DNA from: Bacillus cereus
GTDB lineage: Bacteria > Bacillota > Bacilli > Bacillales > Bacillaceae_G
Length of the DNA: 64,000 nt
Direction of reading: 5' to 3'
NCBI RefSeq assembly: GCF_025917685.1
Contig: NZ_CP089518.1
Span: forward strand, 807,001-871,000
The position numbers were made by a program, and so were the translations under genes. Every line of letters begins with the position of its first letter. Position 1 is the stretch's first letter. Below, in pieces: positions 1-8,398 of this stretch. The notes beneath the pieces were generated by a model that was not told where the DNA came from, did no database searches, and saw nothing but the letters and a program-made list of their open reading frames with translations.

Positions 1-411
1 GGAAATGCTTATGCGAGTGAAGAAGAGTTAGAGAAACTAGGAAACTTAAATCGTTACATGTTACAGCTAAAGGTACAATTTGTAGACGAAGCGACTGAAG
101 TAGAGAAGAGAGCGACACTACAAGAATTGCACGTAAGACGCGGCGACATAACGGAGTATATGGTACGTTCTACAGAAGTACGTAAAAAGTATAAAGAAGA
201 CGATTTCCCAATTCGAGAAAGTGTACTACAGGAAAGAGGTCAAGTTGTAATTGGTAACAACTCATTCGGTAAGTATAAAGGTGAACTACAAATCATCTTG
301 AAAGAAATGCCGATAGATGAACGGAAAAATATTGTCGGTATAATTGCTGAAGAGGAGTTGTTCTTACTAGATTATGTAGGGGCTTGGACGCAGTTTACTT
401 GTGTGGAATAG
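1..411 (+). CDS. DUF871 (MupG-like) protein, C-terminal part
   Basis: The reading frame is open from base 1, so the gene starts upstream of the window; about 136 residues remain. The tail has the small C-terminal barrel seen in DUF871 proteins: an IRESV/GQVVIGN stretch, then FGKYKGELQIILKEMP, then GIIAEEELFLLDY. The complete DUF871 protein at 25049-26122 has the same order (GSITIDN, YGRYAGEMQIVIS, GMVVEEDVSLLPY), so the two are paralogues. The family includes 6-phospho-N-acetylmuramidase MupG, but the catalytic barrel lies outside the window and the substrate cannot be judged. A terminator hairpin follows. Confidence 0.8.
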   Translation, partial: GNAYASEEELEKLGNLNRYMLQLKVQFVDEATEVEKRATLQELHVRRGDITEYMVRSTEVRKKYKEDDFPIRESVLQERGQVVIGNNSFGKYKGELQIILKEMPIDERKNIVGIIAEEELFLLDYVGAWTQFTCVE

Positions 412-420
412 GGAAGATAG

Positions 421-449
421 GAGGGGATGCTAGGGCATCCTCTTTTTTC
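421..449 (+). terminator. Rho-independent terminator after the DUF871 gene
   Basis: GGATGC and GCATCC arms around TAGG are followed by TCTTTTTT, about ten bases after the stop codon. Confidence 0.7.
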
Positions 450-518
450 TGTTAAAATAGTAGTCTATCGTATATAGAATGCAAAGAGATAGATTTAATT
501 TGGACGGGAGAGAAGGAG

Positions 519-1451
519 ATGGAAGAGTATATAGATGATTTATTAAGACGGATGGGTGATGAAGAAACAGAGATATGGCATCGTGCGTATGATGAGGCGA
601 AAGAACTAAATGATTTATTAACTTTCCCTTATTTACAGGAGAAGATAATAAAAGTAAAAAAAGTATCTATGAAGAAAGATATTTATTATTTAATGATGAA
701 ACTCGCTATCAATACGAAAGAAATCTGTATTGCTGATTATCTTGTAGATCGTTTAGAATGTGAAGAGAGTCCGACGCTATTAAGTGAATTACTTAGTAAT
801 ATTTATAGATTGCCAGAAGTAAGTAGTACAAATAAAATCATTCCGTATATTTATCATAAAAACGATAGTGTTCGTTTTTGGGCAGTTTCTTCCTTAAAGT
901 TATATAAATCGTTAGAAGCAGAAAGTGCTTTATTAAAGTTGCTGGATACTCAAGAAAATAAAGATGAGATTACAAATATTTGTTATACCTTGCTTGAGAT
1001 TGGAACAAATCAATCGATTCTTCCGTTAACAAGGCTTTTATATAGGGATAGTGCTTATGTTCGTTCAACCGTTATTGAGGTTTTAGCGAAAATAGGGGGA
1101 GCGGATTTACAGATAGTTTATATGGAAGCTTTACAGGATAGAAACGTTATGGTGAAATATGAAGCTGTTCGAGCTATTTATGCGTATGGGGACGAGATGG
1201 CGATTAAGCCAATTTGCGAACGTGTAACGAAAGTTGTTTCTAGAAGACGTAAAAATGAAGTAGAGCCTACTGATGAATCAGAGATCGTCATTGCTCTGCG
1301 TTTCTTACATAAGTTTGCTGATCATGAAGAAGTTTTAAAGACGTTTGGTAAAGTATATAAAAAACGAGGAAACTTGTTTATGTCAGAGAAAAAATGGATT
1401 CGGGATAATATTAGTTACTTTCAAGAGAAAGAAAGAATGCAAGAATCATAA
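519..1451 (+). CDS. HEAT-repeat protein
   Basis: A 310-residue soluble protein with no signal peptide or membrane segment. It is built of repeated helix pairs. The clearest HEAT/PBS-lyase-like units are around residues 112-215, for example NDSVRFWAVSSL, SAYVRSTVIEVLAKIG and DRNVMVKYEAVRAIYAYG. Such solenoids are protein-binding scaffolds; no catalytic motif is visible and the partner is unknown. The start follows GAGAAGGAG with good spacing. The gene stands alone between two terminators, so it is probably monocistronic. Confidence 0.75.
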   Translation: MEEYIDDLLRRMGDEETEIWHRAYDEAKELNDLLTFPYLQEKIIKVKKVSMKKDIYYLMMKLAINTKEICIADYLVDRLECEESPTLLSELLSNIYRLPEVSSTNKIIPYIYHKNDSVRFWAVSSLKLYKSLEAESALLKLLDTQENKDEITNICYTLLEIGTNQSILPLTRLLYRDSAYVRSTVIEVLAKIGGADLQIVYMEALQDRNVMVKYEAVRAIYAYGDEMAIKPICERVTKVVSRRRKNEVEPTDESEIVIALRFLHKFADHEEVLKTFGKVYKKRGNLFMSEKKWIRDNISYFQEKERMQES

Positions 1452-1488
1452 AAAGAGTTAGCCTCAACAATGAGACTAACTCTTTTTT
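1451..1488. terminator. Bidirectional terminator
   Basis: AAAGAGTTAG and CTAACTCTTT arms lie between the convergent HEAT gene and the SH3b/3D gene, with T-rich sequence on either side as read on each strand. Confidence 0.75.
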
Positions 1489-1494
1489 TAATAA

Positions 1495-2853
1495 TTAGTT
1501 TAAAATTTTCACTGTAACTGTTTGGCGTCCCCAGTTACTTGATGTACCTTTATCTGGCATTAAAACATCAATTTTATTACCTTTAATAGCTCCACCAGTA
1601 TCACCAGCGATTGCTACTCCATAACCTTCAACCCATACTTTTGAACCTAATGGAATTACACTTGGATCAACTGCAATTAGTTTCATGTTTGGATTAGCTG
1701 TTAAGTTATGACCCATAGCTGATTTCACTTGGTCTCCTGCTTTGTAACCATTTTCAAGTGGATCTGCTGTGTAAGCTGTTGCTACAACGCGTAACTCACG
1801 AGAAGAAGATTGTGTGTTTTTCTCAGTTTCTTTTGCAACAGGTTGTTGTGTAGCTGGTTTTTGAGCGTTAGCTGTTTCACGAGCTTTAGCTGCCTCCTGA
1901 GCTTCAGCCGCTTCACGAGCCTTAGCCGCTTCACGAGCTTTAGCTGCTGCTTGAGCTTCAGCTGCTTCACGAGCTTCAGCCGCTGCCTGAGCTTCAGCTG
2001 CTTCACGAGCTTTAGCCGCTTCTTGAGCTTTAGCTGCTGCTTGAGCTTCAGCCGCTTCTTGAGCTTTAGCTGCTTCACGAGCTTTAGCCACTTCTTGAGC
2101 TTTAGCTGCTGCTTGAGCCTCAGCCGCTTCTTGAGCTTTAGCTGCCTCTTGAGCTTTAGCTACTTCCCCGGCTTTAGTTGCTGCTTGAGCTTCAGCTGCC
2201 TCTTGAGCTTTAGCTACTTCCCCGGCTTTAGTTGCTGCTTGAGCTTCAGCTGCCTCTTGAGCTTTAACTGCTTCACGAGCTTTAGCCGCTTCTTGAGCTT
2301 TAGTTTTTGCTTGAGCTTCAGCTGCCTCTTGAGCTTTAACTGCTTCACGAACTTTAGCAGTATCTTGAACGTTAGTTACTTTTTCAGCTTTAACTACTGG
2401 CTGAACTTTAACTGGCGCTTTCCCTGTTAAGTAAGGAACGTGTACATAAGCTGTTTGGCCGTTATATTCAAATTGAATCCAATCATTTTGTACTTGGTGT
2501 GTTGTTTCGATTACATCATCTTTTTTCAATTTACCAAGAATCGCTGAATCTGTATTTGCTCCAGCACGTACGTTTAATACGTTTGCTGTTACGTAGTAAG
2601 TATCTTTAGTGTAGTCAGCGCTTATGAAAGCTTCTTTACCACTATTTAATTGAACTTTTGACCATCCGTTTTCTGTATGTAAAACGTTAACTTTATATCC
2701 ATCTAATAACTTTCCGACAACTTTTGATTCAGTAGTTGGGTTTTCTCGTACATTTAGTACATCAGTTGTTACAATCGTTTCTGCTTTAGCAGATGTTGTG
2801 AAAATCCCAAGACCAAAAACCGCTGCTGTTGCTATACCCATAAATTTTTTCAT
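1495..2853 (-). CDS. Secreted SH3b-SH3b-3D wall protein (Ent-type)
   Basis: A 452-residue exported protein. A signal peptide (to about residue 24, cleavage near AKA-ET) is followed by two bacterial SH3 domains (each with a DVLNVRENP or NVLNVRAGA motif), a long Ala/Glu/Lys/Gln repeat (about residues 165-335) and a C-terminal 3D domain. The three conserved Asp motifs of the 3D domain are visible: VDPSVIPLG, AGDTGG and KIDVLMP. This is the architecture of the B. cereus group cell-wall proteins called EntA/B/C; 3D domains are related to lytic transglycosylases. ATG 2853 was chosen because GGAGG sits 5 bases upstream; the ATG at 2865 overlaps that ribosome binding site. Enterotoxin activity cannot be inferred from sequence. 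Confidence 0.85.
   Translation of the reverse strand: MKKFMGIATAAVFGLGIFTTSAKAETIVTTDVLNVRENPTTESKVVGKLLDGYKVNVLHTENGWSKVQLNSGKEAFISADYTKDTYYVTANVLNVRAGANTDSAILGKLKKDDVIETTHQVQNDWIQFEYNGQTAYVHVPYLTGKAPVKVQPVVKAEKVTNVQDTAKVREAVKAQEAAEAQAKTKAQEAAKAREAVKAQEAAEAQAATKAGEVAKAQEAAEAQAATKAGEVAKAQEAAKAQEAAEAQAAAKAQEVAKAREAAKAQEAAEAQAAAKAQEAAKAREAAEAQAAAEAREAAEAQAAAKAREAAKAREAAEAQEAAKARETANAQKPATQQPVAKETEKNTQSSSRELRVVATAYTADPLENGYKAGDQVKSAMGHNLTANPNMKLIAVDPSVIPLGSKVWVEGYGVAIAGDTGGAIKGNKIDVLMPDKGTSSNWGRQTVTVKILN
1870..2350 (-). repeat. Coding tandem repeat, Ala-rich (KAQEAAEAQAAAKAREAA-type)
   Basis: Short units encoding AQEAA, AREAA, AEAQAA and AKAGEVA recur in frame for about 480 bases inside the SH3b/3D gene. 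DNA units such as GAGCTTTAGC and GCTTGAGCTTCAGC (plus strand) recur many times, and two longer near-identical blocks lie at about 2120-2200 and 2180-2260. The region probably forms a helical spacer and is a likely place for length variation between strains. Confidence 0.8.
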
Positions 2854-2869
2854 AATAGCCTCCATTGCA

Positions 2870-3500
2870 TTTGTTTTTCGTTGACCTCATTATAGCAACC
2901 ATTATTTTCTTATTTGCGGAAAACACAAAACTACAAAGCATTCGTAATGAGGCGTTAATATTCTGTAATAATTCCATTAATATCCTGATAGCGTTTTCTT
3001 TGCGGTTTTCGGGGAGTTATAACATATGATTCATAAAATCAACACTATTTTAATTACTGATAGATTAATAATGTATCATGGATATTACCTAAATGTTTCA
3101 GTGGTATTACAAAACAGAGGTATTTAACTGTTTGAATCGCAACATGATTATAAAAATATAATGTTTTTGCGTGTGAAGTCATATATATAGGATGAAATTT
3201 AATAAAATAGAGATATAATTGTTACAAAATAAGTTGTAGTATGGAAAAAATTACGCCTTGAATTTGTGTTATTACATATTATTTTTGCAATAATATGATT
3301 GCAGGATAGTTGTGATGTGAAATGAAAGTTGCAAGGATAAAAAGGTAATCGCAACATGAAACATATATAATAGAAGAAACATGATTTAAAGGGACGATAT
3401 TGTTATGAATTAGTTCGCGAATTGCTTCAGAGTTATATAGTAGAAGTTAGAGACGCAGATTTTTAATAAAACAGCGATAAAATTGAATTTGCCTTCAATA
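2870..3500. other. Long gene-free interval
   Basis: No credible gene was seen in about 630 bases. On the minus strand a TATAAT (2893-2898) may be the -10 box of the SH3b/3D gene. The 13-mer AATCGCAACATGA occurs twice (3135-3147 and 3347-3359). The rest is AT-rich without clear structure and could be a decayed gene or a long regulatory region. Confidence 0.4.
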
Positions 3501-3503
3501 AAA

Positions 3504-3540
3504 TAAAAAAACGTAGGAGTGTAAGCTCCTACGTTTTTTA
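3504..3540. terminator. Terminator of the yknXYZ-like operon
   Basis: AAAACGTAGGAG and CTCCTACGTTTT arms with a 6-base loop, flanked by A-rich and T-rich runs; it sits directly after the yknZ stop on the minus strand. Confidence 0.8.
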
Positions 3541-3541
3541 T

Positions 3542-4717
3542 TTACTCATATCGTAAACATTCAATTGGATCAAGTTTTGCAGCTTTGTTAGCTGGTAGTA
3601 AACCGAATGCAATACCGATTAGCATTGAAATACCTACTGAAAGAAGTCCAAGTTCTTTTGAGATAACAAGTGGCCATCCAGCAAAGATTGAGACGATCCA
3701 AGCGAAGAAAATACCGAGCATGAATCCGATGAAACCACCGAGTCCTGTTAAAATACAAGATTCGATTAAGAATTGCGTTAATACTTTACCGCGTGTTGCA
3801 CCAAGTGCTTTACGAATACCAATCTCACGTGTACGTTCTGTTACAGATACAAGCATGATGTTCATTACACCGATACCACCAACAAGTAAGGAAATAGCAG
3901 CGATACCACCGAATACCATTTTCATCATACCGATTGATTCGTCTAGTTGCTTCGTAAAGTCACCCATATCTTGCGCTTCAAATTTATGCTCAAATTTAGG
4001 AGCTTTCATTTCGTTTAAAACAGAAGCAGCTTGTTTTTCTACACTTTTACGTTCTGCTGGCGAAGTTAATATTAATCTTACAGAATCATACTCAGTTACT
4101 CCTGAGATTACAGGAGCGTTTTCAAGTGATGTATAACCTTCTGACATAGCCATTCCAAAATCATTTTTCGTTTCATAAACACCGACTACTTTATACGGTT
4201 TTCCTTTTATGTCTGTATATAAATTTGATTCCCAACCGTTAAATAATTTGTTGAAAGCTTCTTCATTTAAAATAACAGCAGGGATTGCTTGCTTTAATTC
4301 GCTATCGTTTAATTCGCGACCGTGAACTAATTTTATTTTCGCATCCGTCATGAAGGCGCCTGTTCCACCTTTTAAATCAAGAGAGGCATCTTTTGAACCA
4401 GAAGATGCTTTTACTTTCATACTCACATCTGGATAAACATCTTTAACACCTGGTACAGTTTGAAGACGTTTTAGCATATCGGCTGTAATTTTGGCGTTGT
4501 CTGGTCCATAATCAGGATTTTTGTAGTAAATCGTTACTTCATTATCTTTTCCTTGGCCTAATTCTTCTTTAAACTTTGCATTTGTACCATCACCCATTGA
4601 AATGATAGTAATAATGGCACTAATACCGATAATAATTCCTAGCATCGTTAAGATAGAACGCATTTTATGAGCAAAGATAGAGGAAAGGGCCATGCGTATA
4701 TTTTCACTCGTGTTCAA
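3542..4717 (-). CDS. yknZ: MacB-type ABC transporter permease (YknZ-like)
   Basis: A membrane permease of 391 residues with MacB/FtsX topology: one N-terminal membrane helix (MLGIIIGISAIITIISMG), a large extracytoplasmic domain of about 220 residues, then three C-terminal helices, with the conserved ERTREIGIRKALGA stretch at the start of the FtsX domain. It is the last gene of an adaptor-ATPase-permease operon matching B. subtilis yknXYZ, which protects against SdpC toxin; other MacB systems export peptides or drugs, so the substrate is open. TTG 4717 is preferred because GGAGAGG lies six bases upstream; an earlier TTG at 4732 has no such site. Confidence 0.8.
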   Translation of the reverse strand: MNTSENIRMALSSIFAHKMRSILTMLGIIIGISAIITIISMGDGTNAKFKEELGQGKDNEVTIYYKNPDYGPDNAKITADMLKRLQTVPGVKDVYPDVSMKVKASSGSKDASLDLKGGTGAFMTDAKIKLVHGRELNDSELKQAIPAVILNEEAFNKLFNGWESNLYTDIKGKPYKVVGVYETKNDFGMAMSEGYTSLENAPVISGVTEYDSVRLILTSPAERKSVEKQAASVLNEMKAPKFEHKFEAQDMGDFTKQLDESIGMMKMVFGGIAAISLLVGGIGVMNIMLVSVTERTREIGIRKALGATRGKVLTQFLIESCILTGLGGFIGFMLGIFFAWIVSIFAGWPLVISKELGLLSVGISMLIGIAFGLLPANKAAKLDPIECLRYE

Positions 4718-4719
4718 AA

Positions 4720-5394
4720 TTAACCTCTCCAATCTTGGACGATATTTCCGTCACGAATTACAATTTGACGTGCTGCAGCTTCCCCGATTTCACGGTCATG
4801 GGTAATCATAATGATTGTGGAGCCTTGTTTGTTTAATTCGTAAAAGAGGTCCATAATTTGTGTACTCGTTTTCGTATCAAGTGCCCCCGTCGGTTCATCG
4901 GCTAAAATGAACTTTGGATTATTTACGATTGCACGTGCGACTGCGACACGCTGTTTTTGTCCACCTGATAATTCGTTCGGTAAGTGAGTAGCACGATCAG
5001 CTAAACCTACTTTTGTTAAAGCAGCTAATGAGCGCTCGCGTCTTTCTTTTTTATCAACTCCAGCGTAAATAAGAGGCAATTCAACATTTTGAAGTGCTGT
5101 AAGTCTCGGTAATAACATAAAGTTTTGGAATACGAACCCGATCTCTTTATTACGAACGCGTGCAAGTTCTGTCTCAGACATGTTTGAAATATTTTGACCA
5201 GCTAGTTCATACGCACCTGTCGTTGGTTTATCTAAGCAACCGATAATGTTCATTAATGTTGATTTACCAGAACCAGATGGTCCCATAATAGAAGTGAATT
5301 CTCCTTGGTTCAGTGTTACGTCAATTCCGTGTAAAATTTGAACGGATTCTGCACCATTTTGGAAGGATTTCGTGATGCCTTTTAAGTTAATCAT
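4720..5394 (-). CDS. yknY: MacB-type ABC transporter ATPase (YknY-like)
   Basis: A 224-residue ABC ATPase with Walker A GPSGSGKST, signature LSGGQKQR, Walker B FILADEPTGALD and switch histidine in MITHD. The sequence around FQNFMLLPRLTALQNV is typical of the LolD/MacB subfamily. Its ATG overlaps the adaptor stop codon (ATGA) and the permease begins two bases after its own stop, so the three genes should be translationally coupled. It would power the YknZ-like permease. Confidence 0.85.
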   Translation of the reverse strand: MINLKGITKSFQNGAESVQILHGIDVTLNQGEFTSIMGPSGSGKSTLMNIIGCLDKPTTGAYELAGQNISNMSETELARVRNKEIGFVFQNFMLLPRLTALQNVELPLIYAGVDKKERRERSLAALTKVGLADRATHLPNELSGGQKQRVAVARAIVNNPKFILADEPTGALDTKTSTQIMDLFYELNKQGSTIIMITHDREIGEAAARQIVIRDGNIVQDWRG

Positions 5395-6494
5395 TCCACG
5401 ACAACCTCCATACCATCTTTTAAGTCTTTTTCAGGTTTAGAGATAATTTGCTCTCCGTTTTTCACTCCAGAAACTTTTGCTTCGCTATCTGTTTCAAATT
5501 CAACAGTAACCGCTTGTTCTTTCGCTTTACCATCTTTTACAACGAAGACAACATTTTTGTCACCTTTTTTCACGATGCTGCTTTTCGGAACAATCGTACC
5601 AGTTGCTTCGCCTGATTTACTTGTTACGTAAACGTGGAAGCCGTTTTGTAATTCTTCACTATTATCCAATGTGACAGTGAATTGGTAATTAGAAACTGTT
5701 TTATTTTCATCCATGCTCTTTAATGGTGTAGAACCGATTTCCGTTACTTTTCCTGTCCAAGTCTTACCAGCGACAGTTTTTGATGAAACAGTTACTTCTT
5801 GCCCAACTTTCATACTAGCAAGCTCATATTCAGAAAGTTGACCTTTTACTTTAAATTGACCAGCGTGACGAAGAGTAATTCCGCTCATACCTGTTTTTTC
5901 GTCAGCAGTTTTTACGATATCATCAATTACGCCATCAGCAGGACTTGTTACAGAAAGATTGTTTACTTTCTCTTTTGCTGCTTTAATCATTTCATCAGCT
6001 TTTTCAACTTCAAACTTTTTCATTTCAATTTGTGATTCTAATTGCCCAACTTCAACTTCTGATGCTTTTAATGCTTCAGCAGGAAGGCCTGCATTTTTAT
6101 CTTTTTGTAATTTTTGTTTCGCTGCATCAATTTGTTTTTGGAACAATGTTACTTCTTTTTGTGCGATTTTCTTTTGCATTTCTGCTTCTGTTACACCTTG
6201 TTTAGCAGTAGGGTCATTGTATTTAAACAGAAGCTGACCTTTTTTCACTTCATCGCCTTTTTTAACAGCTAATTCATATGTTCCTTTTGTTGGATCGAAT
6301 GAAATAGTTTCAATTCCGTTTGGAATAACTTCGCCACCAAATTTTTGTGCGTTTTCAATTTGTTTTTCCGTAACTTTATAACCGCTATATGCCATTGCTA
6401 CTTCTGAACTGCCTCCAGCAAATGCAAAGTATGATCCAGCTGCAATTCCAATTGCTACTACACTAGTAATTAACACTTTATTTTTCTTCTTCAT
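5391..6494 (-). CDS. yknX: Membrane-fusion/adaptor protein (YknX-like, HlyD family)
   Basis: A 367-residue protein anchored by an N-terminal membrane helix (VLITSVVAIGIAAGSYFAF). It shows the adaptor order: a split lipoyl-type half (VKKGDEVKKGQLLFKYN), a coiled-coil hairpin of about 80 residues rich in K/E/Q, the second lipoyl half (VTSPADGVIDDIV), then beta-barrel and membrane-proximal domains. In Gram-positives such adaptors work with MacB-type permeases at the outer face of the membrane. It is the first gene of the operon; repeated TTACA/TGTAA motifs lie upstream. Confidence 0.82.
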   Translation of the reverse strand: MKKKNKVLITSVVAIGIAAGSYFAFAGGSSEVAMAYSGYKVTEKQIENAQKFGGEVIPNGIETISFDPTKGTYELAVKKGDEVKKGQLLFKYNDPTAKQGVTEAEMQKKIAQKEVTLFQKQIDAAKQKLQKDKNAGLPAEALKASEVEVGQLESQIEMKKFEVEKADEMIKAAKEKVNNLSVTSPADGVIDDIVKTADEKTGMSGITLRHAGQFKVKGQLSEYELASMKVGQEVTVSSKTVAGKTWTGKVTEIGSTPLKSMDENKTVSNYQFTVTLDNSEELQNGFHVYVTSKSGEATGTIVPKSSIVKKGDKNVVFVVKDGKAKEQAVTVEFETDSEAKVSGVKNGEQIISKPEKDLKDGMEVVVE

Positions 6495-6572
6495 CTATTT
6501 ATCACCTTTTCGTTCGTTTTAGTATCTACATTAAGTATAAAAGAGGTGAAGAATCTGACAAATCGTTTTAGC

Positions 6573-6621
6573 TTACAATAACCTTACAGTTTTGTAAGGT
6601 ATGAATATCTAAATGTAAGGT
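6573..6621. promoter_or_regulatory. Repeated TTACA/TGTAAGGT motifs in a divergent promoter region
   Basis: ACCTTACA (6581-6588) and TGTAAGGT (6593-6600) form a perfect inverted repeat. A further TTACA lies 11 bases upstream (6573) and another TGTAAGGT at 6614-6621, 21 bases after the first. Helical spacing of short repeats is typical of OmpR-class response regulator sites. The position suits control of the yknX-like operon, the ywaF-like gene, or both. Confidence 0.5.
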
Positions 6622-6705
6622 AGAGGTTGTCCTAGTTTAAGCAAATGAATTGACTCGTTGTTTCTTTCTTACAATAATATTATATGAAGGAGAGGAGGAG
6701 AGAAG

Positions 6706-7440
6706 ATGGAAGCTTATTTTAGTGCGCAACCATTAAAGCCATTTATTCCGTACTCAAGGCAACATGCCATTATATTATTTATTATGTTGGTAGGGATATT
6801 CTTTCTATATCAATATCAAGATTCATTACGTCAAAGTGAGTGGAATATAACGGTTCGATATGCAATTGCATTTCTATTTATAGGAAGTGAGATTGGACTT
6901 CATATGTGGGAATGGAAAGCCGGGATTTTTGAGCTAGGCACCTCATTACCATTTGAGTTATGTACGATTAGTTTATTGTTAGCATCGATTATGATTGTAA
7001 CGAAAAGTTACCGATTATATGAGATTGTGTTTTTTACAGGAATTATTGGTGCATCACAAGCCATTTTAACGCCAAACGTGCAATATGCTTTTCCACATTT
7101 TCGCTTTATAGAATTCTTCATTGCACATGTATTACTCATTTGGGCACCACTCTTTATGACATGGGTGGAAGGATATCGTCCGACATTACAATCTATTAAA
7201 CGCACGATGATATTTTTAAACATATTGATTCCAATTGTTTCGTTTGTGAATTACAAAACGGGCGGTAATTATATGTTTTTAGCTCGTAAGCCAGAAACAG
7301 CTTCATTGCTCGATATGTTAGGGCCGCATCCTTACTATATTATTTCATTAGAAATTGCAGCGCTTATGGGATGTTTTATTTTGTATATGCCGTTTGCGAA
7401 AAGAGAAGGGCATGCGCATAAAGAATCACTAGGATCATAA
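6706..7440 (+). CDS. YwaF-like integral membrane protein (TIGR02206 type)
   Basis: A 244-residue protein with about six or seven membrane helices. It resembles the TIGR02206/YwaF family in length and in the motifs HMWEWKAG, LPFELCTISLLLAS and GPHPYYI. The family has no established function. The start follows GGAGAGGAGAGAAG. It is divergent from the YknX-like operon and ends in its own terminator, so it is likely a single-gene transcript. Confidence 0.7.
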   Translation: MEAYFSAQPLKPFIPYSRQHAIILFIMLVGIFFLYQYQDSLRQSEWNITVRYAIAFLFIGSEIGLHMWEWKAGIFELGTSLPFELCTISLLLASIMIVTKSYRLYEIVFFTGIIGASQAILTPNVQYAFPHFRFIEFFIAHVLLIWAPLFMTWVEGYRPTLQSIKRTMIFLNILIPIVSFVNYKTGGNYMFLARKPETASLLDMLGPHPYYIISLEIAALMGCFILYMPFAKREGHAHKESLGS

Positions 7441-7456
7441 CCTAGTGATTTTTTAT
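7424..7456 (+). terminator. Terminator overlapping the ywaF-like stop codon
   Basis: AATCACTAGG and CCTAGTGATT arms surround ATCATAA, which contains the stop codon, and a T-rich run follows. Confidence 0.8.
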
Positions 7457-7530
7457 TTTATGAATATTTACAATTCGGAAAATTAAGAATAAAATTAGAG
7501 GGTAAATTACATATAGAGAGAAGGGAAAAC

Positions 7531-8397
7531 GTGGTCAAAAAAGTTTTTCTGAATGGGATGGAAGTGACGATTCAATTTATTATTTCGATTTTGGGTATTA
7601 TTTGTTTAGGGGCACTGCCGAAGTTATTTTATGGATTTGAGCTGCGTGCATCAACGTACATAAAGAGTTTAAAAGAAATATTTGTGAATTTAATGGACAT
7701 CTCCAATTTTAAATATGTGGGAGATAAATTTTTATTTCCACAGTTGTTTGTCCATTATAAAGAAACGATTGTTATATTTTTAGCTGCTTTTTTCATTTCA
7801 TTATTTGTAGCATTTTGTATTGTTTATGTGATTATGAGTAGTTCACCGCGTATACAACATCGCATTAAATCATTTCTCATCTTCCTAGAATCCATTCCAG
7901 ACATTCTTCTTATTTTAGGATCACAAATTTTAGTTATATGGTTTTTTAAACAAACAGGTTTTTTACCTTTTCAAATTGCGGCAATTGGGGGCGAGTCGAT
8001 TAGAGGATTACCAATATTTTGTTTGAGTATACCGACTACGATTCTGTTTGTAAAAATGTTAGTGCTTCGTTTTGAAAATGAGCTAGAAAAAGATTATGTA
8101 CTATTTGCTAAGGCGAAAGGGCTGAATCGCTTTCATATTTTAAATCGTCATGTATTACGAAATGTGTTGCTTAGTACACTTTTCTTTGCGAAAACGAATA
8201 TCTTTTTTATGTTATCTAATTTATATATTATAGAATGGATTTTTAATACGGGTGGTATTTTTATGTTTTTGAAATCGTATGAGGGTATTAGGGTTGAGGT
8301 TTTCATCGTTAGTGTACTGCTTATTTATATTCCAATTTTTATTTTATTTAAATTGTTTCATTATCTCATTCCAGCTGCGATGAAGGAGAGGCTATAA
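7531..8397 (+). CDS. OppB/DppB-type ABC transporter permease
   Basis: A 288-residue permease with about six membrane helices. The cytoplasmic coupling loop of binding-protein-dependent transporters is visible as LFAKAKGLNRFHILNRHVLRNVLLSTL (EAA-like motif). It starts with GTG behind GAGAAGGG. One base separates it from the next permease gene, so they are an operon. No substrate-binding protein or ATPase gene is adjacent, unlike complete oligopeptide importers, so the pair must borrow components or has another role. Confidence 0.75.
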   Translation: MVKKVFLNGMEVTIQFIISILGIICLGALPKLFYGFELRASTYIKSLKEIFVNLMDISNFKYVGDKFLFPQLFVHYKETIVIFLAAFFISLFVAFCIVYVIMSSSPRIQHRIKSFLIFLESIPDILLILGSQILVIWFFKQTGFLPFQIAAIGGESIRGLPIFCLSIPTTILFVKMLVLRFENELEKDYVLFAKAKGLNRFHILNRHVLRNVLLSTLFFAKTNIFFMLSNLYIIEWIFNTGGIFMFLKSYEGIRVEVFIVSVLLIYIPIFILFKLFHYLIPAAMKERL

Positions 8398-8398
8398 T

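Noticed and set aside
1782..2430. Long open frames on both strands across the Ala-rich repeat, including a 206-residue plus-strand frame rich in Ser, Phe and Cys
   Set aside because: They are frame shadows of the repetitive SH3b/3D gene; composition simply mirrors the repeat units and no ribosome binding site or family feature is present.
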